Below are positions 18,365-28,403 of a stretch of DNA of 64,000 nucleotides, one piece after another. Made by a program: the position numbers and the translations under genes. A model generated the notes under the pieces. That model searched no databases. It was not told the origin of the DNA and saw nothing but the letters and a program-made list of their open reading frames with translations. Within the stretch, counting starts at the first letter, position 1, and each line of letters opens with the position of its first letter. Source of the DNA: Knoellia sp. p5-6-4 (GTDB lineage: Bacteria > Actinomycetota > Actinomycetes > Actinomycetales > Dermatophilaceae). Location: positions 1,980,437 through 2,044,436 of the forward strand of contig NZ_JARGZF010000001.1 of assembly GCF_029222705.1 (NCBI RefSeq), written 5' to 3'.

Positions 18365-18639
18365 GCCTCGCCCTCCTGCATCGGCGGCGGCATGTGCCCG
18401 GTGGACTTCTCGTAGTACTGCGCGGCCTTGCGGGTCACCACGACCCGGGCGGCGCCGACCGCCAGGCCGGTGAGGGCGGCGAACAGGACGGCGTCCTTCC
18501 ACGGGGTGCGGGGGTCGCGCGGGTCGAGGACCTCGTCGCGTCCCGCCTTCTTCCAGACCGCCTGGACGACCTTGTTGGCCGCGACGCCGGCGAGGAGTGC
18601 CGACCCGGTGCCGACGACACGCCACACAAGAGTTCCCAC
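18361..18639 (-). CDS. DUF4235 small membrane protein
   Basis: A 92-residue protein with two hydrophobic stretches (about residues 5-22 and 46-64) and a conserved central [16 protein letters not shown]-type segment, the pattern of the DUF4235 family of actinobacterial membrane proteins. Function is unknown. The start is GTG 18639, preceded by AAGGAG at a good distance. It stands between the hut operon and the thiamin riboswitch. Confidence 0.75.
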   Translation of the reverse strand: MGTLVWRVVGTGSALLAGVAANKVVQAVWKKAGRDEVLDPRDPRTPWKDAVLFAALTGLAVGAARVVVTRKAAQYYEKSTGHMPPPMQEGEA

Positions 18640-18693
18640 TGCTGCTCCTTCACATCGGCTTCCTGACTCTCCCCACCCTTGCACAGGCTCGGG

Positions 18694-18797
18694 TAATGTT
18701 CCTCGTGTAACGACAGGGGAGCGCGCAAGCGCTGAGAGTGCGGTTCGCCGCAGACCCTCGAACCTGCTCCGGTTAGCACCGGCGAAGGGAGTCGGGA
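18694..18797 (+). promoter_or_regulatory. TPP riboswitch with upstream -10 box
   Basis: From about 18711 to 18797 the sequence follows the THI-box: ACAGGGGAGC at the 5' side, the invariant CTGAGA at 18732-18737, ACCCTCGAACCTG, the P4/P5 stem CCGGTTAGCACCGG and the closing CGAAGGGA. It senses thiamin pyrophosphate. A TAATGT at 18694-18699 is a reasonable -10 for a start just before the aptamer. It controls the ykoE-ECF operon starting at 18893; the 95 bases between aptamer and start contain GC-rich inverted repeats and an AGAAGGA ribosome site, but I cannot tell whether control is by termination or by hiding that site. Confidence 0.92.
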
Positions 18798-18892
18798 ATC
18801 TCGAGCACCCGTGTCGGCCCGCGGCGACGCCGTGTGCCGTCGCGGTGCTTCCCCCGAGGTATCCACCGGATCCCACGGGAAGAAGGACCAGC

Positions 18893-19540
18893 ATGAGCAC
18901 CACGAAGCTCCACACCGCCGCCGCGCGCGGCGCCTCCATCCGCGCCTCCCGCCCCCTGATGGGCTGGCGCACCGTCGACCTGCTGAGCGTGGCCTTCCTC
19001 GGCGCCGCGTTCGGGGTCGCCTACTGGGGCTGGGGGATCCTCTACAACGGGCCCCTCTCCGCCCTCCAGTTCGCCTTCGCCCCGCTCGGGGGCCTGTTCG
19101 CAGGCACCTGGTTCGTCGCCGGTGTCGTCGGTGGCCTGGTCGTCCGCCGACCGGGCGCCGCGCTGCTGTGCGAGGTGATCGCCGCCCTGGTCTCCATGCT
19201 CCCGGGCACCGAGTGGGGCGCGACGGTCCTCGTCTCGGGCATCGTCCAGGGCCTGGGCGCCGAGCTGGTCTTCGCCCTCTTCGGCTACCGCTTCTTCGGC
19301 CTCCTGGCAGCGGTGCTCGCCGGGGCGATGGCCGGGCCCTTTGCCGCTGCCTACGAGTCGACCACCTGGATCCAGGACTGGTCGCTCAGCTGGAAGCTGG
19401 CGTATGCCGGTGTGCTCGCCTTCTCCGGCGCCGTGGTCGCGGGACTGGGCGGCTGGGCGCTGACGCGGGCGCTCGCGGGCGCCGGGGCGCTGAACGCGTT
19501 CCCTCCCGGGCAGGAGGCGCGGGAGCACCGCGCCGTCTGA
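18893..19540 (+). CDS. ykoE: YkoE-type substrate-binding membrane component of a thiamin-related ECF transporter
   Basis: A 215-residue integral membrane protein with about six membrane segments. It matches the YkoE family: RTVDLLSVAFLGAAFGVAYWGWG near residue 25 and LCEVIAALVSMLPGTEWG near 105. YkoE captures hydroxymethylpyrimidine or another thiamin precursor and works with the YkoD ATPase and YkoC transmembrane protein. The TPP riboswitch directly upstream supports thiamin-related uptake. ATG 18893 has AGAAGGA five bases upstream. The ATPase/EcfT gene begins one base after its stop. Confidence 0.9.
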   Translation: MSTTKLHTAAARGASIRASRPLMGWRTVDLLSVAFLGAAFGVAYWGWGILYNGPLSALQFAFAPLGGLFAGTWFVAGVVGGLVVRRPGAALLCEVIAALVSMLPGTEWGATVLVSGIVQGLGAELVFALFGYRFFGLLAAVLAGAMAGPFAAAYESTTWIQDWSLSWKLAYAGVLAFSGAVVAGLGGWALTRALAGAGALNAFPPGQEAREHRAV

Positions 19541-19541
19541 G

Positions 19542-21821
19542 GTGCCGGTGTCCGAGGCGTCCACCACCCTGCCCCGGCTCGGCGCCGGGTGGGTCGAGGT
19601 GTCCGGCCTGACGTGGCGCCCCTTCGGGCGGCGCGAGCCGGTCCTGCGCGACCTCGACCTCGCCATCCCGGCCGGACAGCGGGTGCTGCTCGTGGGCCCG
19701 AGCGGCTCGGGCAAGTCCACCCTGCTGCGGGCGCTGGCGGGAGTGCTCCAGGTCGCCGACTCCGGCGACCTCGAGGGGACGGTCGAGATCGACGGCGTCA
19801 GCCCCCACGCCCGGCCCGGCGCCGTCGGGCTCGTGCTGCAGGAGCCCGGGTCGGGCGTCGTCGCCGCCACCATCGGACGCGACGTCGCCTTCGGGCTCGA
19901 GAACACCGCCGTGGCGCGCGAGCAGATGCCGTCCCGCGTCGAGCGCGCCCTGGCGTCGGTGCGCCTGGACATGCCGCAGGACACCCCCACGCACGCGCTG
20001 TCCGGGGGTGAGCAGCAGCGCCTCGCGCTCGCCGGGGCGCTGGCCCTCGAGCCCGCGCTGCTCCTGCTCGACGAGCCGACCGCCATGCTCGACCCCGAGA
20101 CCGCGGCCGTGGTGCGCGCCTGCGTGGACGAGGTGGTGGCCGCCGGTCGGCTGACCACCGTGGTCGTCGAGCACCGGCTGGGTCCGTGGGTCGACTTCGC
20201 AGACCGCCTGCTGGTCCTCGACCGTGCGGGCAGGCTCGTCGCGGACGGCGACCCGCGGGAGGTCCTGGCCGAGCGCGGCGACGCCCTCGCGGCCGAGGGG
20301 ATCTGGGTGCCGGGCGTCCCCGCCCCGGAGCCGGCCGGCATACCGCACGGGCTCTTCGGGCAGGGGCCGCTCGGGGCCAACGAGGTGGCGCTCGATGCCG
20401 CCGACGTCACCGTCCGCCGCACGGTCCGCACCCTCGACGGGGCCACGCGGAGCACCCTCGCCGTGGACCGCCAGTGGGTGCAGGCGCGGGCCGGCCAGAC
20501 CTTGGCCCTCGTGGGTCCGAGCGGGTCGGGGAAGTCGACGCTGATGCTGGCGCTGGCCGGACTGGTCGAGGTCGACGACGGCCTCGTGCGGGCCCACCCC
20601 TCGCTGGCGGCAGCGGGGGCGAGGAACCCGCGGGACTGGGACACCGTCGACCTCGCTCGGGCCGTGGCCTGGGTGCCCCAGTGGTCCTCCTCGGCGATCG
20701 TGGCCACCACGGTGCTCGACGAGGTGATGACCACTCCCCGGGCGGTCGGCATGGTCGAGTCCGAGGCCGAGGCGCGCACCCGTGCCCTGCTGGCCCTCCT
20801 CGGCATCGACCACCTCGTGCACGCCGACCCCCGTCACCTCAGCGGTGGCGAGCAGCGCCGGCTCGCGATGGCGGCCGCCGTCGTGCACCAGCCCGCGCTC
20901 CTGCTCGCCGACGAGGCCACCGTGGGGCACGACCGCCTCACCTGGGCCGCTGTCATGGGCGTGGTGGAGGGCGTCCGGGACGCGGGGTCGGCGGTCGTCC
21001 TCACCACCCACGACGAGGCCGTCGTGACCCGCGCCGACCGCACCGTCGTGCTCGCCCGTCCGGCGCAGCCTCCTGCCCCCCGGGCGCCGCGCCGCCCGCT
21101 GCTGGCGCGCTGTGGCCCGCTGTCCCTGCTGCTGGGCAGCGCCCTCTCGATCCCGGCCGGGGTGGTGGCGCAGCACTGGACGGTCGGGCTGGTCGTGCTC
21201 GCGCTCCAGGTGGTGCTCGCCGTCATCGGGCTCCTCGCGCCGGGTGAGGGGCCGGCGCCACTGGGCCGCGTGCGCGCCGTCCTCGTGCGCTGCCTCCCCG
21301 GTGCGGTCGGGGCCCTGTCGGTGGGCTGGTCGACCTGGCTGTTCGGGGGCAACGACCTCGAGGTCGCGGCGGGTGCCGCGGTGAGGGTCCTGGTCATCGT
21401 CTTCCCGTCAGCGGTGCTCATCCGCTTCATCGACACCGATGCCCTGGGCGACCACCTGGCCCAGCGGCTGCGGCTGCCGGCCAGGCCCGTCGTCGCCACG
21501 GCAGCGGCGCTGCAAAGGGTGCACACCTTCGGTGACATCTGGGCCGAGATCGCCCGGGCCCGTCGGGTGCGCGGCATCGGCGCCCGGCTGCGCTCGCCCG
21601 CAGCGGTGCTCCGGGAGCTGTCCGCCCTGACCATCGGCATGCTCGTCCGCTCGCTCCAGGCGGCGGCGACGCTGGCGGTCGCGATGGACTCGCGGGGGTT
21701 CTCCACGGCCCACCGGCGCACGTGGTGGGCGCCCGCGCCGTGGCGCCTCGCCGACACCGTGCTGGTGCTGCTCTCGCTGCTGCCGCTGGCGGTCGCGCTG
21801 CTCGCCGGTTCCGCGCCGTAG
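19542..21821 (+). CDS. ECF transporter fusion: two ATPase domains plus EcfT (YkoD-YkoC type)
   Basis: This 759-residue protein combines what is usually two or three genes. First ATPase (about 17-270): Walker A GPSGSGKS at 52-59, signature LSGGEQQR, Walker B LLLLDEPTAMLD. Second ATPase (about 285-510): Walker A GPSGSGKS near 325, signature LSGGEQRR, Walker B with DEA in place of DEP (LLADEATVGHD). From about 523 to the end are five or six membrane segments with the EcfT coupling region ARARRVRGIG. It energises uptake by YkoE. GTG 19542 and GTG 19548 are both possible starts. Confidence 0.9.
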   Translation: MPVSEASTTLPRLGAGWVEVSGLTWRPFGRREPVLRDLDLAIPAGQRVLLVGPSGSGKSTLLRALAGVLQVADSGDLEGTVEIDGVSPHARPGAVGLVLQEPGSGVVAATIGRDVAFGLENTAVAREQMPSRVERALASVRLDMPQDTPTHALSGGEQQRLALAGALALEPALLLLDEPTAMLDPETAAVVRACVDEVVAAGRLTTVVVEHRLGPWVDFADRLLVLDRAGRLVADGDPREVLAERGDALAAEGIWVPGVPAPEPAGIPHGLFGQGPLGANEVALDAADVTVRRTVRTLDGATRSTLAVDRQWVQARAGQTLALVGPSGSGKSTLMLALAGLVEVDDGLVRAHPSLAAAGARNPRDWDTVDLARAVAWVPQWSSSAIVATTVLDEVMTTPRAVGMVESEAEARTRALLALLGIDHLVHADPRHLSGGEQRRLAMAAAVVHQPALLLADEATVGHDRLTWAAVMGVVEGVRDAGSAVVLTTHDEAVVTRADRTVVLARPAQPPAPRAPRRPLLARCGPLSLLLGSALSIPAGVVAQHWTVGLVVLALQVVLAVIGLLAPGEGPAPLGRVRAVLVRCLPGAVGALSVGWSTWLFGGNDLEVAAGAAVRVLVIVFPSAVLIRFIDTDALGDHLAQRLRLPARPVVATAAALQRVHTFGDIWAEIARARRVRGIGARLRSPAAVLRELSALTIGMLVRSLQAAATLAVAMDSRGFSTAHRRTWWAPAPWRLADTVLVLLSLLPLAVALLAGSAP

Positions 21822-21827
21822 CCGCCC

Positions 21828-21844
21828 AGCGGCGGGTGGCCGCT
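21828..21844. terminator. Short hairpin between convergent genes
   Basis: A 6-bp stem AGCGGC/GCCGCT (21828-21833 with 21839-21844, loop GGGTG) in the 22-base gap between the ECF fusion and the convergent membrane gene. Weak. Confidence 0.3.
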
Positions 21845-22362
21845 CAGCGGCGGCGTGGCCGGACGAGCCAGGCCAGCAGGAACAGGAGCCCCCCGACGAA
21901 GACCGGGATGCCGACGAACTCCGACGACGACAGTCTTGACCCGGTGCGCTCGATGCTCAGCACCGTCAGGACCACAAGGCTCAGCATCGGCAGCAGGCCG
22001 TCGGCCAGCAGCAGGGCTCCTGCCTCCTTCGTCCTGCGCAGGCCGAGCGCGGTGAGGGGGACGGCCAGCACCGCCGTGCCGACCGGCACCCCCGAAAGGT
22101 CGGTGTCGCCGGTGTGGACCGACTCCACGACGACGTAGACGGCCAGCACCGCCACTCCCAGCGCCAGCCAGCGGGCCGTGGTGCGCGGCCGGACGACGGC
22201 CCGGTAGCTCACCATGGCCGCGCCGAGGAGGAGCGTCAACGCGGCGGCGGTGCCCCACCAGCGTCCCAGGTCCTCCACGAGCTGCGCCACGGTGAACAGC
22301 ACGAGCAGCGCGGAGAACACGGCCGTCAGGACGAAAGCGCCTCGACGCAGCAGGTTCGACAC
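21844..22362 (-). CDS. Membrane protein of unknown function
   Basis: I do not recognise this 172-residue protein. It has five likely membrane segments (about residues 8-30, 35-55, 64-82, 96-125 and 145-166) with short charged connections and a basic C-terminus (VRPRRR). GTG 22362 is chosen because GAGGAGG lies five bases upstream. It is monocistronic, convergent with the thiamin transporter gene and divergent from the 2H phosphoesterase gene. No conserved catalytic motif is visible. Confidence 0.65.
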   Translation of the reverse strand: MSNLLRRGAFVLTAVFSALLVLFTVAQLVEDLGRWWGTAAALTLLLGAAMVSYRAVVRPRTTARWLALGVAVLAVYVVVESVHTGDTDLSGVPVGTAVLAVPLTALGLRRTKEAGALLLADGLLPMLSLVVLTVLSIERTGSRLSSSEFVGIPVFVGGLLFLLAWLVRPRRR

Positions 22363-22462
22363 CGTCACCTCCTCGGGCCCCTCATCCCAGAGTCCGGTCG
22401 CCCCGGGGGGCGGCACAGGGTCCAACGGCACGTGCCGTCCCGGGCGCGGGAGGATGCCTGCC

Positions 22463-22993
22463 GTGGCGCACACCGTCCTCTACATCCCCGTTCCCCAGCT
22501 CGAGCCCTACATCCGCTGGCGGCACCAGCACGAGGGCCCCGAGTGGCTGTCGCCCGAGGACGACCACGTCCACGCCCATGTCACCGTGCTGGGGCCGTTC
22601 GTCCCCGAGGCGGACCTGACGCCCGAGCACGACGCCGACCTCGCTGCGCTGATCGGTGGCGTGCCGGCGTTCGCCTTCACCCTGCGGGAGATCCGGGTCT
22701 TCCCCACCGGCCTGGTCCACCTGCGACCGGAGCCGGCGGAGCCGTTCGCGCGGCTGACCGCCGCCGTCGCGGGGCGCTACCCCGGGCACCCGCCGTATGC
22801 CGGTGAGTTCGACCCCGTGCCCCACCTGAGCCTGTGCGCGCTGGCGCCGGGGCGTGACGTCCCGCTGGTGCGGGAGGAGCTGGCCGACGTCCTCCCGGTG
22901 CGCGCGTCCGCGGAGGAGGTCCGGCTGGTCCGGTACGCCGAGCACGGCACGCGAACCCTGCGCCGCTACCCGCTCGTCGGCTCGGGGCGCTAG
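22463..22993 (+). CDS. 2H phosphoesterase / 2'-5' RNA ligase family protein
   Basis: A 176-residue protein with both HxT/S-type motifs of the 2H superfamily: HVTVLGPF (about residues 39-46) and PHLSLC (about 122-127). Such proteins act on 2',3'-cyclic phosphates or 2'-5' linkages in RNA or nucleotides; the substrate here is unknown. I start at GTG 22463, nine bases after GGGAGG; the in-frame ATG at 22454 touches that site. It precedes the EF-G2 gene by 41 bases in the same direction, so a common transcript is possible. Confidence 0.78.
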   Translation: MAHTVLYIPVPQLEPYIRWRHQHEGPEWLSPEDDHVHAHVTVLGPFVPEADLTPEHDADLAALIGGVPAFAFTLREIRVFPTGLVHLRPEPAEPFARLTAAVAGRYPGHPPYAGEFDPVPHLSLCALAPGRDVPLVREELADVLPVRASAEEVRLVRYAEHGTRTLRRYPLVGSGR

Positions 22994-23033
22994 GCAGAAC
23001 GTCCCTTGTCACGGGTGGTCGAGGAGGAGCAAG

Positions 23034-25142
23034 GTGTCCGGCATGAACCGCGCAGCCGATGCCCGCGAGGTGCGGGACCCCGTCTTCCCTGACCAGATCC
23101 GCAACGTCGTCCTCGTCGGGCCGACCGGTGCCGGCAAGACGGCGTTGTTCGACCGCATCGTCGCGGCCACCGTGCCGGGCCGGCGACCACGCGACACCCA
23201 CGACCCCTCGCTCGCGCTGACGGTGGCGTCGGTCGAGCGCAACGGCGTCGCCGTCAACCTCCTGGACACCCCCGGCCACCCCGACTTCGTCGGCGAGGTA
23301 CGGGCCGGGCTGCGGGCCGCTGACGCGGCCCTTTTCGTTGTCTCGGCCGTGGACGGGCTCGACGAGGCCACCCGGCTGCTGTGGCGCGAGTGCGAGGCGC
23401 TCGGTATGCCGCGGGCCGTCCTGGTGACGCGGCTGGAGGGCGCGAGGGGAGACTTCGAGAGCACGGTGGCGATGTGCCAGCGCACCTTCGGCGACGCCCA
23501 GCCGCTCCAGGTGCCGGTGGTGAGCGGCGGGTCCGTGCTGGGGACCTTGAACCTGCTGCGCCGCACGGTGCGCGACCACTCCGGCGACGACCCGGTGCTG
23601 CGCGACCCCGACGGTGCCGAGGCCGACCTCATCGAGGACCAGCGCGGCGCGCTCATCGAGTCGGTCATCGAGGAGTCCGAGGACGAGTCGCTGCTCGAGC
23701 GCTACCTCGGCGGCGAGGACATCGACCTCGAGGCGGTCGTGGCCGACCTGCGCACCGCGATCGCGACCGCGCGCTTCTTCCCGGTGCTTCCGACGCATGC
23801 GCCGACGGGGGTCGGCGTCGAGGACGTGCTCGACCTGGTCGAGCGGGGCTTCCCGTCGCCGGCGGCCTCGCGGATCCCCGCCGTCTACACCCCGGTGGGC
23901 GCCGACTTCGGCGAGGTGACGTGCGACCCCGACGGCCCGCTCGTCGCCGAGGTCGTGCGGACGACCACCGACCCGTACGTGGGACGCCTGTCGCTGGTGC
24001 GGGTGTTCTCGGGGACGCTGCGCCCGGACGACCCGGTGCACGTCTCTGGGCACCTGAGCCAGTTCGTCGGGCGCACGCTCGAGGGCCATGGTGACCACGA
24101 CAGCGACGACGAGCGGGTGGGACCGCTGTCCGCGCCCGTCGGTGACGAGATGCGACCCAAGTCGTCGGCCGTCGCCGGCGACATCGCGCTGGTCGCCAAG
24201 ATCAGCGGCGCAGAGACCTCCGACACCCTGTCGGGCAAGGACAAGCCGGCCCTCGTCGAGCCGTGGGTGCTGCCCGAGCCGCTGCTTCCGGTGGCCATCC
24301 ACGCCAAGTCCAAGGGCGACGAGGACAAGCTCGGCACCGCCCTGCAGCGCATTGTCGCCGAGGACGTCACCATGCGCCTCGAGCACAACGCGGAGACCCA
24401 CCAGGTGGTGTTGTGGGCCATGGGGCCCTCGCACGTCGACCAGCTGATCGCGAGCCTGCGCGACCGCTTCCACGTCGAGGTGGAGGTCGAGCCGCTGCGG
24501 ACCTCGCTGCGCGAGACCTTCGTCCGTCCGGTGGAGGTCCAGGGCCGTCTGGTCAAGCAGTCGGGCGGGCACGGGCAGTATGCCGTGTGCAAGATCCAGG
24601 TCGAGCCCCTCGAGCGGGGTGCCGGGTTCGAGTTCGTCGACAAGGTGGTGGGCGGGGCGGTGCCGCGCCAGTTCATCCCCTCGGTGGAGAAGGGCGCGCG
24701 GGGCCAGCTCGAGAAGGGGGTGCTGGCCGGCTACCCCTGCGTCGACGTGCGGGTCACCCTCGTCGACGGCAAGGCCCACTCGGTCGACTCCTCGGACATG
24801 GCGTTCCAGACCGCCGCAGCCCAGGCCCTGCGGGAGGCGGCCAACGAGTCGACGGTGGCGCTGCTCGAGCCCATCGACGCGGTCGACATCACGGTCGCCG
24901 ACGAGGCCCTCGGCTCGGTGCTCGCCGACCTGCGCGGGCGGCGCGGCCAGGTGCACGGGACCGAACCCGCCGAGCTCGCCGGCTACACCGTCGTCCACGC
25001 CGAGATCCCGGCGCACGAGCTGTCGCGCTACCCGATCGACCTGCGCTCGGTCTCGCACGGCACGGGCACCTTCACCCGGTCCTTCGTCCGCTACGACTAC
25101 ATGCCGGCCGCGCTGGCACGGGATCTGGTCTCGCAGGACTGA
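23034..25142 (+). CDS. Elongation factor G-like protein EF-G2
   Basis: A 702-residue translational GTPase paralogue with the five-domain EF-G layout. G1 is GPTGAGKT (29-36) and G3 DTPGHPDF, but the usual RGITI switch-I motif is missing and G4 reads TRLEGAR instead of NKxD. Domain IV includes KQSGGHGQYAVCKIQVEP near residue 505, and domain V ends in GTGTFTRSFVRYDYMP. This matches the actinobacterial EF-G2 (FusA2) group, whose mycobacterial member is reported to lack ribosome-dependent GTPase activity. Its cellular role is unknown. The GTG start follows GAGGAGGAGCAAG. Confidence 0.87.
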   Translation: MSGMNRAADAREVRDPVFPDQIRNVVLVGPTGAGKTALFDRIVAATVPGRRPRDTHDPSLALTVASVERNGVAVNLLDTPGHPDFVGEVRAGLRAADAALFVVSAVDGLDEATRLLWRECEALGMPRAVLVTRLEGARGDFESTVAMCQRTFGDAQPLQVPVVSGGSVLGTLNLLRRTVRDHSGDDPVLRDPDGAEADLIEDQRGALIESVIEESEDESLLERYLGGEDIDLEAVVADLRTAIATARFFPVLPTHAPTGVGVEDVLDLVERGFPSPAASRIPAVYTPVGADFGEVTCDPDGPLVAEVVRTTTDPYVGRLSLVRVFSGTLRPDDPVHVSGHLSQFVGRTLEGHGDHDSDDERVGPLSAPVGDEMRPKSSAVAGDIALVAKISGAETSDTLSGKDKPALVEPWVLPEPLLPVAIHAKSKGDEDKLGTALQRIVAEDVTMRLEHNAETHQVVLWAMGPSHVDQLIASLRDRFHVEVEVEPLRTSLRETFVRPVEVQGRLVKQSGGHGQYAVCKIQVEPLERGAGFEFVDKVVGGAVPRQFIPSVEKGARGQLEKGVLAGYPCVDVRVTLVDGKAHSVDSSDMAFQTAAAQALREAANESTVALLEPIDAVDITVADEALGSVLADLRGRRGQVHGTEPAELAGYTVVHAEIPAHELSRYPIDLRSVSHGTGTFTRSFVRYDYMPAALARDLVSQD

Positions 25143-25202
25143 GGCCGCGGCCGTGCAGCCGGACCCGCCCCGAGGGGGGAGGCGGAGCGGGCCCGACCTT
25201 CA

Positions 25203-25218
25203 GGCCGGGAAACCGGCC
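25203..25218. terminator. GNRA-loop hairpin between EF-G2 and the 2TM gene
   Basis: GGCCGG-GAAA-CCGGCC (25203-25218) in the gap between convergent genes; flanking GC-rich bases could extend it. Modest evidence for a shared terminator. Confidence 0.4.
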
Positions 25219-25225
25219 CGGCTCA

Positions 25226-25250
25226 ACGCGTCACGAGCACGCGTCACGAG
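25226..25250. repeat. 13-bp direct repeat, two copies
   Basis: ACGCGTCACGAGC at 25226-25238 is followed directly by ACGCGTCACGAG (25239-25250). The second copy contains the stop codon of the minus-strand 2TM gene (25244-25246), and the first copy carries the same triplet 13 bases further on, in another frame. It looks like a small local duplication. Confidence 0.8.
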
Positions 25251-25546
25251 TGGCGCGCCCTCATGCGCTGCATCTCCGCCTCGACCTCCCGCGGCCCGGG
25301 CTCGGGCGAGACGACGTCCCAGATGTGGAACGCGATGCCGATGCCCCAGCCGAAGATGGGGAAGATCGGCCAGAAGAACCCTCCACCCGCGGCGAACCAG
25401 ATCGCCACGAGCAGCAGGTTCACGGTGACGTAGGCCAGGAGGTGGGCCTTGAGGTCGCGCTTGTCCTTGAGGTGCTTCAGAGCCCGTTCGCGCAGCTCCC
25501 GCTCCTGCTCGGGACTCGTCGTGGGTGGCACGTGGTAGTCGGTCAT
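25244..25546 (-). CDS. 2TM-domain small membrane protein
   Basis: A 100-residue protein of the 2TM domain type: a charged, helical N-terminus (EQERELRERALKHLKDKRD) followed by two membrane segments (about 40-58 and 61-80) joined by the short GGGFFWPIFPIFGWG turn, then an acidic tail. Some relatives form a C-terminal module of LytTR or sensor proteins; this one is free-standing and of unknown function. ATG 25546 is preceded by AGCAGGTGA at a normal distance; an upstream in-frame GTG at 25555 is less likely. Confidence 0.72.
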   Translation of the reverse strand: MTDYHVPPTTSPEQERELRERALKHLKDKRDLKAHLLAYVTVNLLLVAIWFAAGGGFFWPIFPIFGWGIGIAFHIWDVVSPEPGPREVEAEMQRMRARHS

Positions 25547-25717
25547 GGTGGTCACCTGCTTTCACCTCCAGCGAACGCAGGGTCGCAGACCGGTGGAAGG
25601 GACTTCCGGCCCTGACCGCCCCCCCGGTTACCGCGCCCCTGGGCCGGTGGGGTGGGTCCGCGGCATACCGGCTCTGCGGGGCGACTCCGAGGTGGGAACA
25701 ATCAGGACGAACCCAAG

Positions 25718-25738
25718 GTTGAGCCGAACAGACTCAAG
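25718..25738. promoter_or_regulatory. Degenerate HAIR element upstream of dnaK
   Basis: GTTGAGC-N7-ACTCAAG, matching the HspR consensus CTTGAGT-N7-ACTCAAG with two mismatches in the left half. It lies 63 bases upstream of the perfect copy. Confidence 0.7.
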
Positions 25739-25753
25739 TTTTCGGCCTCGGAT

Positions 25754-25783
25754 TTGCGCAGGCAACCGGCGGGCTCCTAACTT
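25754..25783 (+). promoter_or_regulatory. Probable dnaK promoter
   Basis: TTGCGC (25754-25759), an 18-base spacer and TAACTT (25778-25783). The -10 overlaps the left half of the perfect HAIR box, so bound HspR would block RNA polymerase. The leader to dnaK would be about 45 bases. Confidence 0.5.
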
Positions 25784-25801
25784 GAGTGCAGGCAACTCAA
25801 G
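25781..25801. promoter_or_regulatory. Perfect HAIR operator (HspR site) of the dnaK operon
   Basis: CTTGAGT-GCAGGCA-ACTCAAG matches the HspR inverted-repeat consensus at every position, 36 bases before the dnaK ATG. The hspR gene is the fourth gene of the operon, so this is an autoregulatory loop. Confidence 0.92.
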
Positions 25802-25836
25802 AACCACCACCTGACCCAACCAGCAGGAGAGTCACC

Positions 25837-27722
<1,886 letters not shown>

Positions 27723-27726
<4 letters not shown>

Positions 27727-28373
27727 CCGAGCACGTCGACCCCCGCGACACGCAGGCCGAGGAGGTGGTGGGCGCGGAGGCTGCAGAGCCTTCGGCGCCC
27801 ACCGCCGCCCCGGCGGCCGAGAGCCTCGAGGAGTTCGAGGCCGAGCTCGAGGACGAGCAGGACGCCGTCGCCCACCAGGCCCACCACGGCGGGCAGGCCG
27901 CGCCGGGCGCCGGCGGAGCCGCCGAGGGCGAGCAGCCCCACCCGGACACCGCGCTCGCGGCCGAGCGGCTGCTCGACCTCCAGCGGTTGCAGGCGGAGTA
28001 CGTCAACTACAAGCGCCGCGTCGACCGCGACCGCGCGATGGTGCAGGAGCGCGCCGTGCAGGACGTGCTCGAGACGCTGCTGCCGGTGCTCGACGACATC
28101 CACGCCGCGCGTGAGCACGGCGACCTGCGGAGCGGCCCGTTCGCCTCGATCGCCGAGAAGCTCGAGCAGACCCTGACGAGGTTCGGGCTGACCCGGTTCG
28201 GCGAGGCGGGCGAGACGTTCGACCCCATGCGGCACGAGGCCCTGATGCACACCCAGGCCGAGTTGCCGGAGGGAGCCACCGAGACGACGGTCGTCACGGT
28301 GCTCCAGCCCGGCTACCGTGCCGGCGACCAGGTGATCCGCCCGGCACGCGTCGCCGTGGCCGACCCGCAGTAA
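27723..28373 (+). CDS. grpE: Nucleotide exchange factor GrpE
   Basis: GrpE releases ADP from DnaK. The 216-residue protein has a long acidic, low-complexity N-terminus (to about residue 75), the paired helix region with [21 protein letters not shown], and a beta domain ending in the [23 protein letters not shown] signature. The start is GTG 27723, overlapping the dnaK stop in GTGA. The N-terminal extension is longer than in E. coli, as often in actinobacteria. Confidence 0.95.
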
Positions 28374-28403
28374 CCACCGCAGAGCGTTCGAGAGGAGGAC
28401 GCC

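Noticed and set aside
25781-25801. CIRCE element (HrcA site) before dnaK
   Set aside because: The repeat is CTTGAGT-N7-ACTCAAG, the HspR box, and not TTAGCACTC-N9-GAGTGCTAA. The hspR gene in the operon agrees.
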